This document shows, piece by piece, positions 34,659 through 42,541 of a stretch of DNA of 64,000 bases. Position numbers and translations under genes: made by a program. Numbering within the stretch: the first letter of the stretch is position 1; each line of letters starts with the position of its first letter. The notes under the pieces were generated by a model. That model had not been told where the DNA came from. It ran no database searches and saw only the letters and a list, made by a program, of their open reading frames with translations. The stretch is taken from positions 1-64,000 of the forward strand of contig CAYTFW010000010.1 of assembly GCA_964437145.1 (NCBI GenBank), read 5' to 3'. Source of the stretch: JAFAZJ01 sp964437145. Lineage in GTDB: Bacteria > Pseudomonadota > Alphaproteobacteria > Reyranellales > Reyranellaceae.

Positions 34659-35546
34659 TCACTCGGCGTCTCGCTCCCGAACCGCAGCTAGGACAAAATC
34701 GATCCAACGCGGCGAGCCGCTGAACAGCTCACCTCGAAACTCGCCGCCCCGAAGAACGCCGACGTCGATCGGAGTCCGGTCACACGCCAGTTCCGCGGTT
34801 ATTGTGTTCAAGCCCTCGCTGCGCCGACTCAATTCGGAGATGTAGGCTGCACGAGCTGCGACGCAGTCCGGGCTGCTGGGTTGACCAACTGCGATGAACA
34901 TATCGAGGACACCGTCCACCGCCGAAATGACGTCCTCGCAGTGTTCACCTTCACCCGCCGCGTAGGCATCTTGCACCGCCCTCCAGATGGGGTAGACGGC
35001 CGCCACACTTCGGGGGCCGATAACCTCGGCGAGCGCCCGATGGACACGCCGGTAGTACTCCGGCGCGCGCTCCGATCCCCATGAACTGGAGCTATCAGCC
35101 CATCGATCTGCAATCGGCCGAACGATATCCAGCAGGGTCCTCACCGCCGGAATGTCGCTCGGAGCGAGCGCACCTGAATTGGTGTCGATGTCGACGGGAC
35201 GCGAGAAGTCCGCGCGCCGTCGCTTCACCCACTGGATCCTCTTCACCCACTCGACCTCCGCGTCGAAGTGCCGAGCTTCGTTGTAGACAAACTGGAGGTC
35301 GCAGGTGCCGCCGCTTCCGAGCATCACAGTGTGGATCAGCGGCTCCGGCTTCCCGACTAACTTCACAAGGCAATCCCACCCCACGTGGTTCTGCCAGACG
35401 GGATCCGGCTCACGACTAACGAAGACCGCATCTCCATCGCAGTACACCGGGTCGTAGATGTCGCCACGAATCTCGAACGCAGTCAGTGCGATGTACGATT
35501 CCGAAAGAATGTTGGCTGGGCTCATGATGTTCATCCCGTCAGGCAT
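34659..35546 (-). CDS. Unknown protein with a degenerate S24/LexA-like N-terminal region
   Basis: A 295-aa protein. Residues about 20-110 follow the S24 peptidase plan: FEIRGDIYDPVYCDGDAVFV matches the usual GDSMxPxxxxGD turn, and FVYNEARHF and VEWVKRIQWVKRR match the C-terminal strands. The catalytic Ser of GDSM is Ile30 here. The catalytic Lys position reads IHTVMLG, with no Lys. Residues 110-295 resemble nothing I know. GGAGG six bases before ATG 35546 supports the start. It may be a non-cleavable repressor-like or sensor protein. The S24 similarity is by eye only. Confidence 0.5.
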   Translation of the reverse strand: MPDGMNIMSPANILSESYIALTAFEIRGDIYDPVYCDGDAVFVSREPDPVWQNHVGWDCLVKLVGKPEPLIHTVMLGSGGTCDLQFVYNEARHFDAEVEWVKRIQWVKRRRADFSRPVDIDTNSGALAPSDIPAVRTLLDIVRPIADRWADSSSSWGSERAPEYYRRVHRALAEVIGPRSVAAVYPIWRAVQDAYAAGEGEHCEDVISAVDGVLDMFIAVGQPSSPDCVAARAAYISELSRRSEGLNTITAELACDRTPIDVGVLRGGEFRGELFSGSPRWIDFVLAAVRERDAE

Positions 35547-36068
35547 TGATTCCTCCCATGGTGATCGCGCCGATCGGCGCGCCAGCGAATTCCCAGCCGC
35601 GATGGCGGGGTTGCTCGCAAGGGTGGTTATGCCTGAGGTCAGCGCGCGTGCGCGCGCATGGTCGTGCAGCGTTGATCATAGTCATCGGTAGGCTCTTCGG
35701 TTGACGGCTTTCCACGGCCGTTGCCGGTGACGGACCGGCAGCCGGGAGTTGGAAACCTGCCGAAGAGACAGGCCGATGCGCTTTTAAGCTTTCGCTCTGG
35801 ACAGCACGCGTCGCTCCCGGCCAAGATGGCCGAGTTGACGCGCCCGCCAAGGCGCAGTCGGCAGCAAAGCCCCGCCAAAGGCGGCTGCATTCGGTAGGTC
35901 CAACCGACGCCAATCGGAGGACCACCTATCTTCGATCCGGGTTTCCAAGCCCACAGATACGCTACCACGGTCGGCCGTCGCAGCAAAGCTAGGCGCACCG
36001 CCGTGTGTTTAATTCACAGCTCCCCCACCCCGCCCAGGGCTGGCCCGGTAGACGTTGATTGAGAACTT
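35547..36068. other. Noncoding stretch in the cargo region
   Basis: About 520 bases with no convincing gene. Only short antisense frames lacking ribosome sites are open here. The sequence is less GC-rich than the chromosome. I see no tRNA, clear repeat or terminator. It would contain the promoter of the S24-like gene. Confidence 0.4.
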
Positions 36069-36536
36069 TTAGAAGGAAGCATCCCCGCATTCGATACCGG
36101 TGCCCGGCGCCGCATGGCCGGAAATTCGAAAGCAGGCTCGGACGCTGCGCTTGGTCTTATCGACGACCCAAATGACTTGCCCGTATGAAGCGGGGATTGT
36201 CCCTCCGGGCCCCTGCGTGACAATGTTGTAGCTACCCGCCCCAGCAAACGCCCGACCCCAGAGTATGCAACGAGCCAGCACCCGTCGCTGGTTATCGTTG
36301 TGAGGGGTTGCCTTATCGTAGTTGTGATCAAGGCTCGCAATGCACTCGTATATCTCGCTTGTCGCAGTATCGACCAGTATTCCCCTTGAGGCGCAAGTTT
36401 CTAAAGTATTGCTGCCCGCTGCTTGTGTTTTGCATCCAAATGCCCACACAGAGGACATCATCCACTCAGCCGATGCTTGCCGTGCGCCGATGCCGAGCAT
36501 TGAAATTAACAACGAGACTAAGAAAAGTTTGCCCAC
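36069..36536 (-). CDS. Small secreted protein of unknown function
   Basis: A 155-aa protein with a clear signal peptide: MGKLFLVSLLISMLGIG followed by an AXA-type cleavage site (ASA, residue 23). The mature part has six cysteines, suggesting disulfides in the periplasm. The start is GTG at 36536, following an AAAGGCGG site. No family was recognised. Base composition is visibly lower in GC than the host genes, which suggests recent transfer. Confidence 0.6.
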   Translation of the reverse strand: MGKLFLVSLLISMLGIGARQASAEWMMSSVWAFGCKTQAAGSNTLETCASRGILVDTATSEIYECIASLDHNYDKATPHNDNQRRVLARCILWGRAFAGAGSYNIVTQGPGGTIPASYGQVIWVVDKTKRSVRACFRISGHAAPGTGIECGDASF

Positions 36537-36798
36537 GTTCGCCGCCTTTGCTCATGGGATTGCAGATTGCGGGCGTATGGTAATCGACTGATGGCAGTTG
36601 AGCCAGCAGCGAGACGATAGCCAAATCGCGCGCACCTCGACACTGACCCTGAATTTCTACCCGCTGGTGCACGAAATCCTCGCCGCCACTCCAGTACCCT
36701 CCGGCCAACGAAGCGCGCCGGCGGACAGATTTCCCGCCCCAGCGCTCGACTTCGGCCCGGTTGTGGTCGACGATCGGTCAACAACGGGGAGGCGGGCC

Positions 36799-38892
36799 AT
36801 GTGGGGATGGCTACGGCGGCTATTCGGCGGTGCCAGTCGCCCGGCGCCGCCGTCTGAGGCGAGCGGCCCGGTCTGGCGCAGTATCGAGATGCCGCCGAGC
36901 GTCGAGCCGGCCATCAACCCGGTGAGCGCAGCCTACCGCGCGTCGCTGTCGCCACCTCAGCACCTCACGCCGGCGCCCACGGGGGCGACTGCGCAGGTCG
37001 AACCGAGTGCGAAGCCGCCGCGGCGCATGTCGATCGCCGAGATCGCCGCAGCCGATGCCAGGGCATCGCTTGCGACGCGAAGGCCGGAGAACGTGCCGCC
37101 CGATCCCCCTCGCGGCGCGCCGCCTATGCTTCCAGCCCAGGCGCCGGACGCATCGCAGCTCGCCACGTGGAATGACGATGTCTTGCCTGGCGCCGACAAG
37201 ACTCGGCAATGCGCGCTGCTGATCGAATACGGTGACGCCTTCGGCGAAATCACGGTCCGGCCGATCGTCACATTCGCCAGGCTATTCGACGGCTTCCAAT
37301 GGTGGCTTGCGGCGTGGTGCGGGCTCCGCAGCGATTGGCGCACCTTCATTGTCGATCGCATTATCGCCATCAAGGAGCCCGCCTCCGCCAAGACGGACGT
37401 CACCGCGTGCCTGGTTGAGCTCGACGTGCTGCCGCGCGAGGCGCTGGAGCCGCCGCCAATTCGGATCCTCGCCGGCCAACAAGAGGCCTGGCCGGCGCAT
37501 CGCGTCGGGTATGAGCTGCCTCCCGATCTCTTCGACTTGCCCAAGCTGTGGCCTGTGCGCCGGCGGGCACGGTTCCACTACACCGAGTCTGATGGCGTCA
37601 ACGATACCGTCGAGGTTGAGATCGAGTCGGTAGGCGACCTGAACAACGGGACGGTGCTCGCCGAGGCACGTAGCAGGACGGGAGCGCCGCCCCGGTGGTT
37701 CCTGGCGCACCAGATCCGCGATTTCGTTGACCTCAGCACGAATACGGCCGTCGCTGATCCTGCGGCGTGGGCTTGGTCCATTGCGCACGAGTCGGCGGCA
37801 TGGAAGGCGCACCAGGCTTTGCGCTCCGTCGAGGCCTCGCTCGATCTGCTGCTCTACATCGGCCGAGCCGACGGCGCCTTGCGCGCCAACGAGCGAAAGG
37901 TGATCGCGGCCTGGGTGCTCGAGGAGACCGGCTGCGACCCTGAACTTCGCACTGCCATCGATGCGGCGATCAAGGAATGGGCGGCCGCCGGCGACGACGA
38001 TGTTGACGCGTCGCTGCGGGAGTTGGCCGGAAAGCCCCTGGAGTGGCGCCGCGGCCTCATGGCGGCGATCGAAAGAGTCGCGGACGCTGGCACGAGCAAG
38101 AACGATGCGGACGAAGCCGCCGCCGTGGAACGGTTGCGGCGCGAGCTGGTCGGCGGGGATCAGGCCCGACCGGCGGCACCGGCCCCGGAACGGCTGGCGG
38201 ACGCTTCGCCCTCGGCAGCGGCCGCAGCGCCGCCGCGACAGGCGCCAGCGCTGCCTATCGTCGACCCGGCCGATCGACCGCGCATCCTGTTTGTCGACAC
38301 CGAGACTACGGGAACCGCGAGCTACGATCGCATCGTGTCGCTGGGCATCGTCGAGACGCGCGCCGGCCGGTTCCATCAAACCGCGTGCTACCTCGTCTTC
38401 GATCCTCGCAAGGACAGTCATCCCGAGGCCGTTGCGATCCATGGCTGGGACGATTGGACGATGCGTCATCAGGATCTCTTCGCCGATCACGCCGAGTACC
38501 TTCATAGGCTTCTGTCGTCTGCCGATCTTCTCGTGATGCACAACGCTGCCTTCGATCTTCGATTCCTCAATCGGGAATTCCAGAAAGCCGGCCTGCCTGA
38601 GCTGACTGTCGAGACGCGCTGCACTATGCACCTGGCCCGCCAGCACTGGCCAGGCGAGCGCGCGTCGCTTGATGCCTGCCTGGCCAGGATCGGACTTGCG
38701 CGAGCCTCACGGCGGCACGGCGCTTTCGAGGATGCATTCATGGCGATGAACTTGTTTCGCCATATGGCAGGCGCCTCGCTGCTCGAGCCGGCGGCGGAAT
38801 GGCCTCAGCCCAGCAACTTCAACCTGCCGCCACCTCGACCCGATGGACCGCTGCCTCGACGGACCATCAAGAGGCGAGCTGTGCCGCAGTGA
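36799..38892 (+). CDS. WYL-WYL-TerB-DEDDh exonuclease fusion protein
   Basis: A 697-aa multidomain protein. Residues about 139-193 look like a WYL domain (ALLIEYGDAF, VRPIV, FQWWLAAWCG, FIVDRI), and 257-312 like a second, weaker one. Residues about 335-425 form a TerB-like helical domain. After an Ala/Pro linker (455-490) comes a complete DEDDh exonuclease: D500 and E502 (FVDTETTG), D586 (HNAAFDLRF), H640 and D645. GGGGAGG at 36786-36792 and the typical MWGWLRRLFG opening fix the start at ATG 36799, although a TTG frame opens at 36598. A ligand-sensing nuclease in defence or element control is suggested, not proven. Confidence 0.72.
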   Translation: MWGWLRRLFGGASRPAPPSEASGPVWRSIEMPPSVEPAINPVSAAYRASLSPPQHLTPAPTGATAQVEPSAKPPRRMSIAEIAAADARASLATRRPENVPPDPPRGAPPMLPAQAPDASQLATWNDDVLPGADKTRQCALLIEYGDAFGEITVRPIVTFARLFDGFQWWLAAWCGLRSDWRTFIVDRIIAIKEPASAKTDVTACLVELDVLPREALEPPPIRILAGQQEAWPAHRVGYELPPDLFDLPKLWPVRRRARFHYTESDGVNDTVEVEIESVGDLNNGTVLAEARSRTGAPPRWFLAHQIRDFVDLSTNTAVADPAAWAWSIAHESAAWKAHQALRSVEASLDLLLYIGRADGALRANERKVIAAWVLEETGCDPELRTAIDAAIKEWAAAGDDDVDASLRELAGKPLEWRRGLMAAIERVADAGTSKNDADEAAAVERLRRELVGGDQARPAAPAPERLADASPSAAAAAPPRQAPALPIVDPADRPRILFVDTETTGTASYDRIVSLGIVETRAGRFHQTACYLVFDPRKDSHPEAVAIHGWDDWTMRHQDLFADHAEYLHRLLSSADLLVMHNAAFDLRFLNREFQKAGLPELTVETRCTMHLARQHWPGERASLDACLARIGLARASRRHGAFEDAFMAMNLFRHMAGASLLEPAAEWPQPSNFNLPPPRPDGPLPRRTIKRRAVPQ

Positions 38893-38917
38893 GGCGATCG
38901 AGAACAGGAGACCAGCC

Positions 38918-39205
38918 ATGGCCGATTTCGAATCCGATGACGTGGTGAGGCTGCTCGCCCTCGAGCATTCTTTCTGCGCTGTCGCCCTGTTGTCGGCGGG
39001 CAACTACTCCCACCTTGCCGGTATATCGATTGAGGAAGCTAGTCGGCGGTTCCACGCGGCAACAGCCTCGCCGCTCTATGACTCGCGCAGCATTCCCAAG
39101 GACGTTCGATCTCGAATGGACCAGCATATCCGGCGGCTCTTCGATCACGTCGCGGAAATGGCGAGGGCAACTGATGCGGCGATAGCGGCGGACAAGAGAA
39201 AATAG
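38918..39205 (+). CDS. Small unknown protein after the exonuclease fusion
   Basis: A 95-aa acidic, helical protein (starts MADFESDDVVRLLALEHS). It begins 25 bases after the fusion gene and has AGGAG (38906-38910) 7 bases upstream, so it is probably co-expressed with it. No family was recognised. It could be a partner or antidote of the exonuclease, but nothing in the sequence proves this. Confidence 0.68.
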   Translation: MADFESDDVVRLLALEHSFCAVALLSAGNYSHLAGISIEEASRRFHAATASPLYDSRSIPKDVRSRMDQHIRRLFDHVAEMARATDAAIAADKRK

Positions 39206-39208
39206 GTT

Positions 39209-39317
39209 GCCCGGCGGCCGGGTTTCAGCCGCCGGGCGTGGTGACGTCGCCTATCTCTCGGCAGGTTGTGGGCCGGCGCCGGGTGCAGCAGGAGTGAACA
39301 ACAACACCCGGCGCCGG
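39209..39317. terminator. Two hairpins between convergent gene groups
   Basis: A 10-bp inverted repeat (39209-39218 with 39228-39237) and a 13-bp inverted repeat (39273-39285 with 39305-39317) lie between the rightward cargo and the leftward backbone genes. They probably form a bidirectional termination region. Confidence 0.6.
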
Positions 39318-39341
39318 GCCCGACCGGGGCGCAGACCCGGC

Positions 39342-39587
39342 CTATTTCGTTCCGTAGATGCTCGCCGCCATCGCGTTGAACCTCGCCTGCGTCTCCTCAA
39401 GTGACGGCTGGGCCGCGGGCTCTTTGGACAGCACGCTGTAGCTTCGCGTGATCGATCGGCGAGGGCCGCGAGCGCGGCGCGCATCCAGCGCCTGCCGGAC
39501 CTCCGCCGCCAGCTCATCAACGCGCGCGCTGAACTGCGGCCGCCCGAAGCCGAGCAACGATCGCAGGCCTTCACGAGTAATTTTCAT
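39342..39587 (-). CDS. Small unknown island protein
   Basis: An 81-aa protein beginning MKITREGLRSLLGFGR, with a basic helix and EETQARFNAMAASIYG at the end. ATG at 39587 follows CGGAGG at 39595-39600 and overlaps the previous gene's end by 17 bases, so it is coupled to it. It is the last gene of the leftward backbone operon. No family recognised. Confidence 0.6.
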   Translation of the reverse strand: MKITREGLRSLLGFGRPQFSARVDELAAEVRQALDARRARGPRRSITRSYSVLSKEPAAQPSLEETQARFNAMAASIYGTK

Positions 39588-40110
39588 CGCCTTGCCTCCG
39601 TTCCAAACCGAGGATCGCGTAGACGTCGGCGTCTTCACGGCGCATCAGCGTAATGCCGTGCTCAGCGGCCCCGGTGATGATGGATTCCTCCTCAACCTCG
39701 AGCGCGTAGAGGCGCTCATCGATATCGGCCAAGCGTCGCGCGCGCTCCGCATCGTCGAGGGCCGGCCCCATCGTGGCGTGCCGCGCCGCCAGCCGCTCCG
39801 ACATGATCTTGAAAACCTGCTCGCCCTGCAGCGCGCACAAGATGGCCAGCGGGCTGCGGATGTATCGTTCGTCGGGATCGATCGCGGCACCGTCGCCGGG
39901 CTGGGCGAAATGCTCGATCGGCGGCTGCCAGGTCGCGCCCTTCTCCTCGATGCGCTGCCGAAGCCGCTGCTTGGCCTTTGCCAGCGGGATTGGCGCGGCC
40001 TCGACGTCGCGGCGCTCCTGCTTCAGCGCCTCGATCTTCTCTCGCGTGCTGTCGATCTGCTCGCGCGCCGGCGCGAAGATGCTCGCAATGCTTGCCAGAA
40101 CTCCCATCAT
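39571..40110 (-). CDS. Unknown island protein, coiled-coil N-terminus
   Basis: A 179-aa protein. After a short hydrophobic start (GVLASIASIFAPA), residues about 18-60 look like a coiled coil (REKIEALKQERRDVEA). The C-terminal half is helical with RLADIDERLYALEVEEES. Its ATG overlaps the preceding stop (ATGA). Position downstream of the terminase-like gene suggests a packaging or capsid-interaction role, but no motif supports a specific claim. Confidence 0.65.
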   Translation of the reverse strand: MMGVLASIASIFAPAREQIDSTREKIEALKQERRDVEAAPIPLAKAKQRLRQRIEEKGATWQPPIEHFAQPGDGAAIDPDERYIRSPLAILCALQGEQVFKIMSERLAARHATMGPALDDAERARRLADIDERLYALEVEEESIITGAAEHGITLMRREDADVYAILGLERRQGDENYS

Positions 40111-40544
40111 GCGCCCTCCGCCGCTGCGTTACCCGGATAGGCCTGGTTGGGCGCCCCGGCACCGACGTTCATGCTGAGCGCGTCGCTCTTCAGCAGCCCG
40201 CGCGCGATCAGCAACCGCTCGCACCGCGCGACGATCCGGCCAAGAGGCGTGTGGTGCGCCTTCGCCCTGTCGAGCACGGCGAGGGCGGCCTGTTCCCTCG
40301 CGGCGGCCTCTTCGACGGCACCAAGGCGCGCGGCGATCCGGCGTTTCAGTTCGTCGCCGCCGTCGACATGCGTACGGATCCGCTCGTTGCGTAAGGGATC
40401 GAAGCCGTCGGCCGAGATCTGCTCGCGCTTTCGGTCGCGCAGCTCGTTGTGAGTCTCGCGCCACCGATCATCGGCGGCGCGGACATGGTCGCTGGCCGCT
40501 CGCTCTTCGGCCTTCAACGCCAGATATTTCGAGACAGGGTCCAT
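40107..40544 (-). CDS. Unknown island protein, helical
   Basis: A 145-aa, highly charged and helical protein (MDPVSKYLALKAEERAASD opening). ATG at 40544 is chosen over an earlier in-frame start at 40571 because GGAG stands 6 bases upstream. A 4-base overlap couples it to the next gene. No family recognised. Confidence 0.62.
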   Translation of the reverse strand: MDPVSKYLALKAEERAASDHVRAADDRWRETHNELRDRKREQISADGFDPLRNERIRTHVDGGDELKRRIAARLGAVEEAAAREQAALAVLDRAKAHHTPLGRIVARCERLLIARGLLKSDALSMNVGAGAPNQAYPGNAAAEGA

Positions 40545-40608
40545 CGTGTTCTCCGCGTGCCGGGGTACCATCCGGCGAATCCGTGGCTAAGCGAAGCGAG
40601 CGCACCGC

Positions 40609-41028
40609 TTAACCACCAATGAGATGGCGCAGCCGGTCTATGCCGAGCGGCGGCCAACCGAGCTGACGCAGCCGCCACCACACCCAACGCTCGGTGTCCG
40701 GCGGATAGTCGACACCGTGCTTGTCGTCGAACTTGGCCGCATCGCCCGTCGCATATGCCATCCAGTTTCGGCGCATCTGGCGCGCTGCGGCGAGATCGTC
40801 GAGGCGAGCGAAATGCTCGCGGCGGCAGGCCTTCAGCAGGGCGTCACGCTCGGCCAGCCTGCGGCGGTATTCGTCGCTCATGCCTCGCCTCGTGATTTTC
40901 AGCGCCCGCCGCAGCCGAGCGCCGTCGGCGGCCTCGAGCCGATCGAGCAGCTCACGCGCCGCCTCGCCGTTGGGCCGCAACCGCCGCAGCTCGGCGACGG
41001 CTTCGGCAAGGTCGAGGGACGCGCGCAT
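40609..41028 (-). CDS. Unknown island protein, Arg/Leu-rich
   Basis: A 139-aa protein. The N-terminal half is helical (LDLAEAVAELRRLRPNGEAA), and the C-terminal half has DYPPDTERWVWWRLRQLGWPP. It starts 5 bases after the terminase-like gene ends. No family recognised. The strict adjacency suggests a shared transcript and perhaps a shared role. Confidence 0.65.
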   Translation of the reverse strand: MRASLDLAEAVAELRRLRPNGEAARELLDRLEAADGARLRRALKITRRGMSDEYRRRLAERDALLKACRREHFARLDDLAAARQMRRNWMAYATGDAAKFDDKHGVDYPPDTERWVWWRLRQLGWPPLGIDRLRHLIGG

Positions 41029-41033
41029 CTGTG

Positions 41034-41609
41034 TCAGCGCCGTTTTCGCTCGCGCCGCTCTTCGGCGACAATGCGATCGATGATCTCACGGCCGCGGCCG
41101 GGCTTGTGCGCTATCCGCTCGAGGAGCTCATGCGCCATCGGCTCGAGGATCGCTAAGAACTTGTCCGGGTCGACCCCGAGCTCGGCTGCCATCTCCGGCG
41201 CGACGCGGCGCGGCCATGCCCTCCATGCATCAGTTACCTCCGCGGCCAGGACGTCGAAATGCTCGGCGGCAGCGTTGGCATCAATGAGGTTCGCCTTCTC
41301 GTCCGCGAGATCCATCTCAGCGCGCTCGGCCTGCACATCGAGCCGACGATGCCGGGTGCGCCGGATCGCTTGGACGTCCCGCAGCATGACGGGGTCGAGC
41401 TTTTCGTCGCCGTCCGGGTTGCGGATCGCCGCCTCAAGCGCGCGGTCCGGATCCGTGGCCTGAGACCACTGCCGATCGGCCTTCGCGGGGTCGATGGTCC
41501 CGTCCCCGCTCAAGGTGATCTTGCCGCTCGCGATGGCACGCTGAACCGTAGCCAGGCTGCAATTTCTGTGTCGCGCGTAGGCGCGCTGGGATAGCCGTTT
41601 CGTGCTCAT
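41034..41609 (-). CDS. Terminase small-subunit-like (Nu1-type) protein
   Basis: A 191-aa protein. The N-terminal helix-turn-helix (QRAYARHRNCSLATVQRAIASG, partly quoted) followed by the Asp/Pro-rich IDPAKADRQWSQATDP segment is typical of Nu1-like phage DNA-packaging initiators. The C-terminal half is helical with basic ends. In phage satellites such a protein redirects a helper phage's packaging machinery to satellite DNA. No large terminase gene is present in the window. ATG 41609 overlaps the upstream stop and follows GAGGTG. The family call is moderate. Confidence 0.7.
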   Translation of the reverse strand: MSTKRLSQRAYARHRNCSLATVQRAIASGKITLSGDGTIDPAKADRQWSQATDPDRALEAAIRNPDGDEKLDPVMLRDVQAIRRTRHRRLDVQAERAEMDLADEKANLIDANAAAEHFDVLAAEVTDAWRAWPRRVAPEMAAELGVDPDKFLAILEPMAHELLERIAHKPGRGREIIDRIVAEERRERKRR

Positions 41610-41824
41610 GATGGTGACACCTCACAAAAATCCCTTGGCGCTAGCGAACCATCGCGCCTCGGCCGCCCGCATCTCGGGAGGCTGGCAGAGGACCCGCGCG
41701 CCCGGCCGGCCCCAGCCGCCGCGTGCCGTGCCCGCTGACGCACGTCGCCGGGTTGCCGGGCGTTGGGGTGGGGTGCGGGAAGATGCTCGCCAGCGAGCGC
41801 CGTGGTGCGTCTGGTGCGCGTCAT
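41606..41824 (-). CDS. Possible small island protein (frame uncertain)
   Basis: A 72-aa frame linked by 4-base ATGA overlaps to both neighbours (start at the 41821 stop, end at the terminase-like start). That is the pattern of every other junction in this operon. Its composition (Arg/Ala-rich) is unconvincing. An alternative frame at 41622-41876 (TTG start, ending PEMRAAEARWFASAKGFL) looks more protein-like but overlaps the previous gene by 56 bases. Only one is likely to be real. Confidence 0.35.
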   Translation of the reverse strand: MTRTRRTTALAGEHLPAPHPNARQPGDVRQRARHAAAGAGRARGSSASLPRCGRPRRDGSLAPRDFCEVSPS

Positions 41825-42066
41825 CGCCGGCCGCCTTCGTCGCGGGATGGCGCTTGCTGATCCGCAGCCGGTCCAACCTCGAGCCAGTGGCCTGGCGCCA
41901 TGGCCATGGCGTTGCCGACGGTCTGCACCAGCACCAAGGCGCCGTGCTCGACGCGGAAGCCGATCGCCTCGACGATACGCACGTCGCCGCCGGGGATGGT
42001 GATGGGCCAGCGGCGCGGGCCAGGCTCGGGTCGCGAGAAGCCCGGCAGCATGTCGGTGCCGGTCAC
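41821..42066 (-). CDS. Small unknown phage-type protein
   Basis: An 81-aa protein with a compact beta-rich middle: PGGDVRIVEAIGFRVEHG then GNAMAMAPGHWLEV. Overlaps the previous gene by ATGA. Small proteins of this kind are common in phage early or accessory operons. Function unknown. Confidence 0.62.
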   Translation of the reverse strand: MTGTDMLPGFSRPEPGPRRWPITIPGGDVRIVEAIGFRVEHGALVLVQTVGNAMAMAPGHWLEVGPAADQQAPSRDEGGRR

Positions 42067-42290
42067 AGGTCCACCACCAGCGTGTCGATGCCCAGCTTGG
42101 CCAGGGCGGCATTGCGCTTGGCCTTGTAGGTCTCGACCTCAGCCGGAGTGAGCGAGCCCGGCTCGGGTATCGGATCCCACTCGACGGCCATGGTGATGAC
42201 CGTGCCCGGCGTCGGCTTCGGCAAGGTGATGGTGACGTGGTGTTTGCCCACTCGGAAGGTGGTGCAGAGGGCGGTGTTGCTGGTGTTCAT
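42063..42290 (-). CDS. Small unknown island protein
   Basis: A 75-aa protein starting MNTSNTALCTTFRVGKHHV, with beta-strand-like HHVTITLPKP and a helical KAKRNAALAKLG end. GAGAAGG upstream supports ATG 42290. It is the first gene after the repeat-bearing gap, so its promoter is likely in 42291-42541. No family recognised. Confidence 0.65.
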   Translation of the reverse strand: MNTSNTALCTTFRVGKHHVTITLPKPTPGTVITMAVEWDPIPEPGSLTPAEVETYKAKRNAALAKLGIDTLVVDL

Positions 42291-42392
42291 GGTTAGCCTT
42301 CTCGGGGCTTACGCCCTCCCTTGGGAGGGGGCGTAAGACCTATAGGGGGTGTGGGGGGGACGCGCGCGCGCACCGCATCGTGGAAAATCAAT

Positions 42393-42414
42393 GACTTGCG
42401 GGGAGGGCAAGCGC
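42393..42414. repeat. 22-bp direct repeat, copy 1
   Basis: Contains CTTGC-N7-GCAAG. The second copy is at 42474-42495. Two mismatches, both inside the loop. Confidence 0.8.
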
Positions 42415-42473
42415 AGTGGTTGGGGGAGACAGGCGCGCGGCATGCGCAGTCGATTTTCTGTCGGCGCTGCAAC

Positions 42474-42495
42474 GACTTGCATGGAGGGCAAGCGC
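42474..42495. repeat. 22-bp direct repeat, copy 2
   Basis: The second copy of the 42393 repeat, with the same inverted arms. Confidence 0.8.
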
Positions 42496-42541
42496 GAGAC
42501 CAGCGCAGAGGCGCCGGGGAGGCGCGCGCACTGCTGAAGGG

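Larger units (their letters stand above)
42291..42541. promoter_or_regulatory. Repeat-bearing gap: candidate replication origin or operator
   Basis: A 250-base noncoding gap just downstream of the helicase gene. Two 22-bp direct repeats (42393-42414 and 42474-42495, differing at two positions) are 81 bases apart. Each contains CTTGC-N7-GCAAG. Between and beside them GAAAATC (42383) and GATTTTC (42452) form an inverted pair. Repeats of this kind beside primase/helicase genes can be origins (iterons) or operators. The choice is open. Confidence 0.55.

Noticed and set aside
35547..36068. Short leftward frames as genes in the cargo gap
   Set aside because: No ribosome sites, composition like random translation, and no recognisable motif.
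36598..36798. TTG start giving the exonuclease fusion 67 more N-terminal residues
   Set aside because: No ribosome site at the TTG, and a strong GGGGAGG precedes the ATG at 36799, where a typical N-terminus begins.
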